In this document: positions 13,347 through 16,651 of the stretch, in pieces
Layout of the letters: each line of letters begins with the position of its first letter
How positions within the stretch are numbered: the stretch's first letter is position 1
Assembly (NCBI GenBank): GCA_027069385.1
Contig: JALXER010000046.1
Coordinates: 10,975-27,625 of the forward strand
DNA: 16,651 nt
Source: Paracoccaceae bacterium
GTDB lineage: Bacteria > Pseudomonadota > Alphaproteobacteria > Rhodobacterales > Rhodobacteraceae
Reading direction: 5' to 3'
Translations under genes and position numbers: made by a program
Notes under the pieces: generated by a model
Told to the model about the DNA's origin: nothing
The model's input: only the letters and a program-made list of their open reading frames with translations
Databases searched by the model: none

Positions 13347-13994
13347 ATGACCGAGAACAAGAAAACAATTGACTCGATCCCCGCGCATGAACGGGTCTAT
13401 CGCGATCTGCGCAGCCAGATCATGTATGGCAATATGGAACCGGGCAAGGCGCTGACCATTCGCGGGATCGCGCGGCAATACGGGGTATCCATGACACCGG
13501 CGCGCGAAGCAGCGCGGCGGCTTTGTGCCGAAGGGGCGCTTAGCCTGTCGCAATCGGGGCGGGTTTCCACCCCCGAACTGACCAACGAACGGATCGAGGA
13601 ACTGGCGGCGCTGCGGGCCTTGCTGGAACCCGAACTGGCCAGCCGCGCCCTGCCGCGCGCGCATCCGGTGCTGATTGACCGGATGCAGGCGATCAATGAC
13701 CGGATAGAGAAAACCATACGTTCCCCGGATGCCAGCGCCTATGTGCGCCAGAATCTGGAGTTTCACCGCAGCCTGTACCTGCGCGCGCAGGCTCCGGCGA
13801 TGCTGGCACTGGTAGAAACGGTCTGGCTGCAATCCGGGCCGACTATGCGGGTGTTGTATGGCCGGAAAAACCGTACCACCGCATCGTTTAACCATCTCAA
13901 GATCATTGCGGCGCTCAGGGCGGGCGATGAGCCCGGCCTGCGCCTTGCCATCCGTCAGGATGTGATGAACGGCCTGCGCTTGCTGGCCACCTGA
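13347..13994 (+). CDS. GntR family regulator, FCD (FadR-like) subfamily
   Basis: 215 aa. Residues about 13-75 form the winged helix: ERVYRDLRSQIMYGNMEPGK, then LTIRGIARQYGVSMTPAREA with the recognition helix and the conserved TPAREA. Residues about 82-210 form the all-helical FCD ligand domain. Its NLEFHRSLY segment (N136, H140) and FNHLKIIAALRAGD (H183) carry metal-ligand positions of the FCD family; N136 stands where Asp is usual, and I do not see the expected middle His, so metal binding may be altered. There is no convincing Shine-Dalgarno; the operator-like palindrome occupies that position, so translation may be leaderless or weak. It lies 30 nt after the metallopeptidase gene. No obvious target operon is adjacent, and the effector is unknown. 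Confidence 0.9.
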   Translation: MTENKKTIDSIPAHERVYRDLRSQIMYGNMEPGKALTIRGIARQYGVSMTPAREAARRLCAEGALSLSQSGRVSTPELTNERIEELAALRALLEPELASRALPRAHPVLIDRMQAINDRIEKTIRSPDASAYVRQNLEFHRSLYLRAQAPAMLALVETVWLQSGPTMRVLYGRKNRTTASFNHLKIIAALRAGDEPGLRLAIRQDVMNGLRLLAT

Positions 13995-14011
13995 GCCTCT
14001 GACCAAAAGGA

Positions 14012-14031
14012 ATCGCGCGCAAGCGCGCGAT
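14012..14031. terminator. CAAG-centred palindrome between the GntR gene and lpdA
   Basis: Arms ATCGCGCGC (14012-14020) and GCGCGCGAT (14023-14031) around AA, 17 nt beyond the GntR stop. The convergent lpdA stop is 120 nt away. Additional GC-rich self-complementary pieces follow: CCCGGG repeats at about 14046-14070, and CACCCC/GGGGTG at 14089-14104. No T-run; may serve as a two-way 3' end. Confidence 0.5.
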
Positions 14032-14151
14032 ACACGATTAGCCGCCCCCGGGCGGCGGCTGGCGCCCGGGATTGCTGTCACGCGTAACCCACCCCGAATG
14101 GGGTGTCGGCTGACGAGGTGGGCCGTTTACGGCTCGCCGAGGAAGTCGAGA

Positions 14152-15540
14152 TCAGGCGTGGATCGCGCCGTCACCGCAGGCCAGCGCTGCCTCGCGAACC
14201 GCTTCGCTAAAGGTTGGATGGGCGTGGCAGGTGCGGGCGATATCTTCGGCGCTCGCACCGAATTCCATCGCTACGCAAATCTCGTGGACCAGCTCTCCGG
14301 CCATGGGGCCCATCAGGTGGCAGCCCAAAATCCGGTCGGTGTCTTTGTCGGCAAGGATTTTCACGAACCCTTCGGAGCCGAACACCGCCTTGGCACGGCC
14401 GTTGCCCATAAAGCTGAACTTGCCAACCTTGTAGGCGCGGCCTTCTTCCTTGAGTTGGGCCTCGGTTTTGCCCACAGATGCCACCTCCGGCGTGGTGTAA
14501 ATCACCCCCGGGATCACGTCATAATTCACATGTCCGGCCTGGCCTGCGATGGTTTCTGCCACCGCCATGCCCTCGTCTTCGGCCTTGTGGGCCAGCATCG
14601 GGCCGGTGATCACGTCGCCAATCGCATAGATGCCGTCAATATTGGTGCGCCAGTGGCTGTCGGTCTGCACCTGTCCGCGATCGGTCATGGCAATGCCGGT
14701 TTCCGCCAGCCCCAGCCCGTCGGTGAACGGTTTGCGCCCCGTGGCCAGCAGTACCTTTTCGGCTTTCAGGCTGGCTTCGGTATCGTTTTTGCGCAGCTTG
14801 TAATGCACCGTCGCCACGCCTTTTTTCGTTTCAACGCCGGATACCGCCGCGCCAAGCACGAACTTGATCCCTTGTTTTTTCAGGCTGCGCAGCAGGGTTT
14901 TCTGGATTTCGGCGTCCATCCCGGGTGTGACATGATCGAGGAATTCGACCACGGTTACTTCGGCCCCGAGGCGTGCATAGACCGAGCCCATTTCCAGCCC
15001 GATCACGCCCGCGCCAATGACCACCAGCCGTTTTGGCACTTCGGTCAGGGCCAGCGCGCCGGTGGAATCAATCACCGCTTTTCCGTCCACCTCGACGCCA
15101 CGCAGCGGCGCCACTTCGGAGCCGGTGGCGATGACGATATTTTTGGCGGTATGGGATTCGCCATCCACCGAGACCGCCCCCTTGCCGGTGATCGTGCCCC
15201 AGCCGCGCAGGTAATCCACCTTGTTCTTCTTGAACAGGAACTCGATCCCGTTGACATTGGCATCAATCACGGATTGCTTGTAATCCATCATTTTGCCCAT
15301 ATCGACGCTCGGTGTGCCGCCCATAAGCCCCATTTTCTCAAAATTCGTATGGGCCTCGTGATAGCTATGCGAGGCATGCAGCAGGGCCTTTGACGGGATA
15401 CACCCGACATTGAGGCAAGTGCCCCCCAGCGCCCCGCGCCCTTCCACACAGGCGGTTTTCAGCCCCAGCTGCGCGCAGCGAATGGCACACACATAGCCCC
15501 CCGGGCCGCCACCGATGATAATTACGTCATACTCTGCCAT
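14152..15540 (-). CDS. lpdA: Dihydrolipoyl dehydrogenase (E3)
   Basis: 462 aa from ATG 15540, preceded by an AGGGAAAGGGA run; a longer frame to 15579 reads through a palindrome and is rejected. E3 reoxidises dihydrolipoyl groups of E2 with FAD and NAD+. Visible: FAD-binding DVIIIGGGPGGYV (5-17), redox disulfide C42 and C47 in GTCLNVGCIPSKAL, NAD-binding VVIGAGVIGLEMGS, the FAD-contact stretch IYAIGDVITGPMLAHKAEDEG, and the C-terminal catalytic H441 and E446 in HPTFSE. It follows odhB by 85 nt on the same strand, as usual for the 2-oxoglutarate dehydrogenase operon, so it most likely serves that complex, though E3 can be shared. Length is standard. Confidence 0.97.
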   Translation of the reverse strand: MAEYDVIIIGGGPGGYVCAIRCAQLGLKTACVEGRGALGGTCLNVGCIPSKALLHASHSYHEAHTNFEKMGLMGGTPSVDMGKMMDYKQSVIDANVNGIEFLFKKNKVDYLRGWGTITGKGAVSVDGESHTAKNIVIATGSEVAPLRGVEVDGKAVIDSTGALALTEVPKRLVVIGAGVIGLEMGSVYARLGAEVTVVEFLDHVTPGMDAEIQKTLLRSLKKQGIKFVLGAAVSGVETKKGVATVHYKLRKNDTEASLKAEKVLLATGRKPFTDGLGLAETGIAMTDRGQVQTDSHWRTNIDGIYAIGDVITGPMLAHKAEDEGMAVAETIAGQAGHVNYDVIPGVIYTTPEVASVGKTEAQLKEEGRAYKVGKFSFMGNGRAKAVFGSEGFVKILADKDTDRILGCHLMGPMAGELVHEICVAMEFGASAEDIARTCHAHPTFSEAVREAALACGDGAIHA

Positions 15541-15560
15541 TGGGATTCCCTTTCCCTGAT

Positions 15561-15620
15561 GGTGGGTGCAAGCACCCACCCTACGTTTCGTTTCGCAGGT
15601 GGCGGGCTGAAGCCCGCCAC
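15561..15620. repeat. Two palindromes in the odhB-lpdA gap
   Basis: The first: arms GGTGGGTGC (15561-15569) and GCACCCACC (15572-15580) around AA. The second: arms GTGGCGGGCT (15599-15608) and AGCCCGCCAC (15611-15620) around GA. They fill most of the 85 nt between the two genes of one operon. Such GC hairpins could tune mRNA decay, or lower lpdA output relative to odhB. Their sequence resembles palindromes widely seen in Rhodobacterales intergenic DNA (recollection, unchecked). Confidence 0.65.
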
Positions 15621-15625
15621 AACAA

Positions 15626-16651
15626 TTACAAGTCCATCAACAGCCGCCGCGGGTCTTCCAGCGCTTCTTTCACCCGTACAAGAAAGGTCACCGCGCCCTT
15701 GCCGTCCACCACGCGGTGGTCGTAGGAAAGCGCCAGATACATCATCGGGCGGATCACCACCTGCCCGTCAATCGCCACCGGGCGCTCCTGAATTTTGTGC
15801 ATGCCCAGAATACCCGATTGCGGCGGGTTCAGGATCGGCGAGGACATCAGCGAGCCGTAAACCCCACCATTCGAAATAGTGAAAGAGCCGCCCTGCATGT
15901 CCTCCATGCTCAGCTTGCCATCAACCCCGCGCTTGCCCAATTCGGCAATTTTCTTTTCGATCTCGGCAAATGACATTAGATCGGCATCGCGCACCACCGG
16001 CACGACCAGCCCTGTCGGCGTGCCAACGGCCACGCCCATATTGACATAGTTCTTGTACACCACATCGGTGCCGTCAATCTCGGCGTTTACCTCGGGCACC
16101 TCGTGCAGCGCGTGAACACAGGCTTTGGTAAAGAACGACATGAACCCCAGCTTGACGCCGTGCTTTTTCTGGAACAGTTCCTTGTATTCGTTGCGCAGTG
16201 CCATGATCGCGCTCATGTCCACCTCGTTATAGGTGGTCAGCATGGCCGCGGTGTTCTGGGCCTCTTTCAGGCGGCGCGCGATGGTCTGGCGCAGGCGGGT
16301 CATGCGCACCCGTTCTTCGCCACGCGGGCTGGCCGCAACCGGTGCGGGCGCAGGGGCCGGAGCGGGGGCGGGGGCAGCTTTAGGCGCGGCAGCGTTGGCC
16401 ACGTCTTCTTTCATAATCCGCCCGTCACGGCCCGAGCCTTTGACCGTCGCCGGGTCAATCCCCTTTTCCGCCATGATCTTCTTGGCCGACGGGGCGTCCT
16501 CGACATCACGCGATGCCGGTGCCGCCGCAGCGGCCGGTGCGGCAGGAGCAGCTGCAACCGGGGTCGGGGCCGCTGCGCCCTCGCCTTCGGCAATCGTGGC
16601 CAGCAGCGCGTCAACGCCCACGGTTTCGCCTTCGGCAGCGACAATATCGCC
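15626..16651 (-). CDS. odhB: 2-oxoglutarate dehydrogenase E2, dihydrolipoyl succinyltransferase (N-terminus outside window)
   Basis: The last 341 codons are visible; the frame stays open to the window edge. The first visible residues (GDIVAAEGETVGVDALLATI) are the end of a lipoyl domain; the lipoylated Lys is outside. Next come an Ala/Pro linker, a peripheral subunit-binding domain (SRDVEDAPSAKKIMAEKGI to GSGRDGRIMKEDV), a second Ala-Pro linker of AP repeats, and the catalytic domain. That domain starts near RVRMTRLRQTIARRLKEAQ, includes NEVDMSAIMALRNEYKELF, and ends with SYDHRVVDGKGAVTFL, whose His and Asp are catalytic, and LLMDL. The VDMS and succinyltransferase-like core favour the 2-oxoglutarate enzyme (OdhB/SucB) over pyruvate dehydrogenase E2, as does lpdA next to it. 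It transfers succinyl from E1 to CoA in the TCA cycle. Confidence 0.95.
   Translation of the reverse strand, partial: GDIVAAEGETVGVDALLATIAEGEGAAAPTPVAAAPAAPAAAAAPASRDVEDAPSAKKIMAEKGIDPATVKGSGRDGRIMKEDVANAAAPKAAPAPAPAPAPAPVAASPRGEERVRMTRLRQTIARRLKEAQNTAAMLTTYNEVDMSAIMALRNEYKELFQKKHGVKLGFMSFFTKACVHALHEVPEVNAEIDGTDVVYKNYVNMGVAVGTPTGLVVPVVRDADLMSFAEIEKKIAELGKRGVDGKLSMEDMQGGSFTISNGGVYGSLMSSPILNPPQSGILGMHKIQERPVAIDGQVVIRPMMYLALSYDHRVVDGKGAVTFLVRVKEALEDPRRLLMDL

Noticed and set aside
14098..15393. Long plus-strand open frame (431 codons) opposite lpdA
   Set aside because: It is antisense to a complete, motif-rich lpdA. Its His/Gly/Arg-rich translation has no domain, and such frames are usual opposite high-GC genes.
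15541..15579. Extended N-terminus for lpdA from 15579
   Set aside because: The added residues are encoded by an intergenic palindrome, and the family starts at MAEYDVII; the RBS fits the start at 15540.

Overview
The window looks like chromosome from an alphaproteobacterium, most likely Rhodobacterales (roseobacter-like). The reasons are the high GC content, the neighbourhood of lytic transglycosylase, dapA and smpB, a FYDLN_acid-domain gene next to recQ, the odhB-lpdA pair, an intracellular PHB depolymerase, and many short GC-rich palindromes between genes. There is no phage, transposase, CRISPR, tRNA or rRNA that I can see. This placement is inference from gene content; no marker gene was compared.

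Left part (1-3993, + strand): the distal half of a coenzyme F420 operon. It holds the end of cofD, then cofC, cofE and an F420:NADP oxidoreductase (fno), joined by 4-bp stop/start overlaps, and then a luciferase-like (LLM) F420-dependent oxidoreductase. Together these make F420-0, attach glutamates, reduce the cofactor with NADPH and spend it on an unknown substrate. A carboxymuconolactone decarboxylase/AhpD-like gene follows behind a hairpin. The genes for Fo synthase (cofG/cofH) are not in view and may lie upstream.

Middle part (4000-8834): smpB, an unrecognised Lys/Leu-rich helical protein and dapA on the minus strand, then a soluble lytic transglycosylase diverging from dapA on the plus strand. 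Two gene-free stretches of just over 300 bases each contain structured inverted repeats. One (5328-5511) is an 82 % identical inverted duplication. The other (8559-8817) is a 259-bp element whose ends are inverted copies of a hairpin plus a 31-nt segment, with every base change in the hairpin compensated.

Right part (8835-16651): recQ with two HRDC domains and the overlapping FYDLN_acid gene (minus); intracellular PHA depolymerase abutting a YgjP/SprT-like zinc metallopeptidase, then a GntR/FCD regulator preceded by a perfect 14-bp palindrome (plus); and lpdA and the C-terminal part of odhB (minus), the E3 and E2 of the 2-oxoglutarate dehydrogenase complex.

The most unusual content is the compact F420 production, reduction and use module in a proteobacterium, and the set of palindromes sharing a CAAG/CTTG centre, some of which have been absorbed into protein C-termini.
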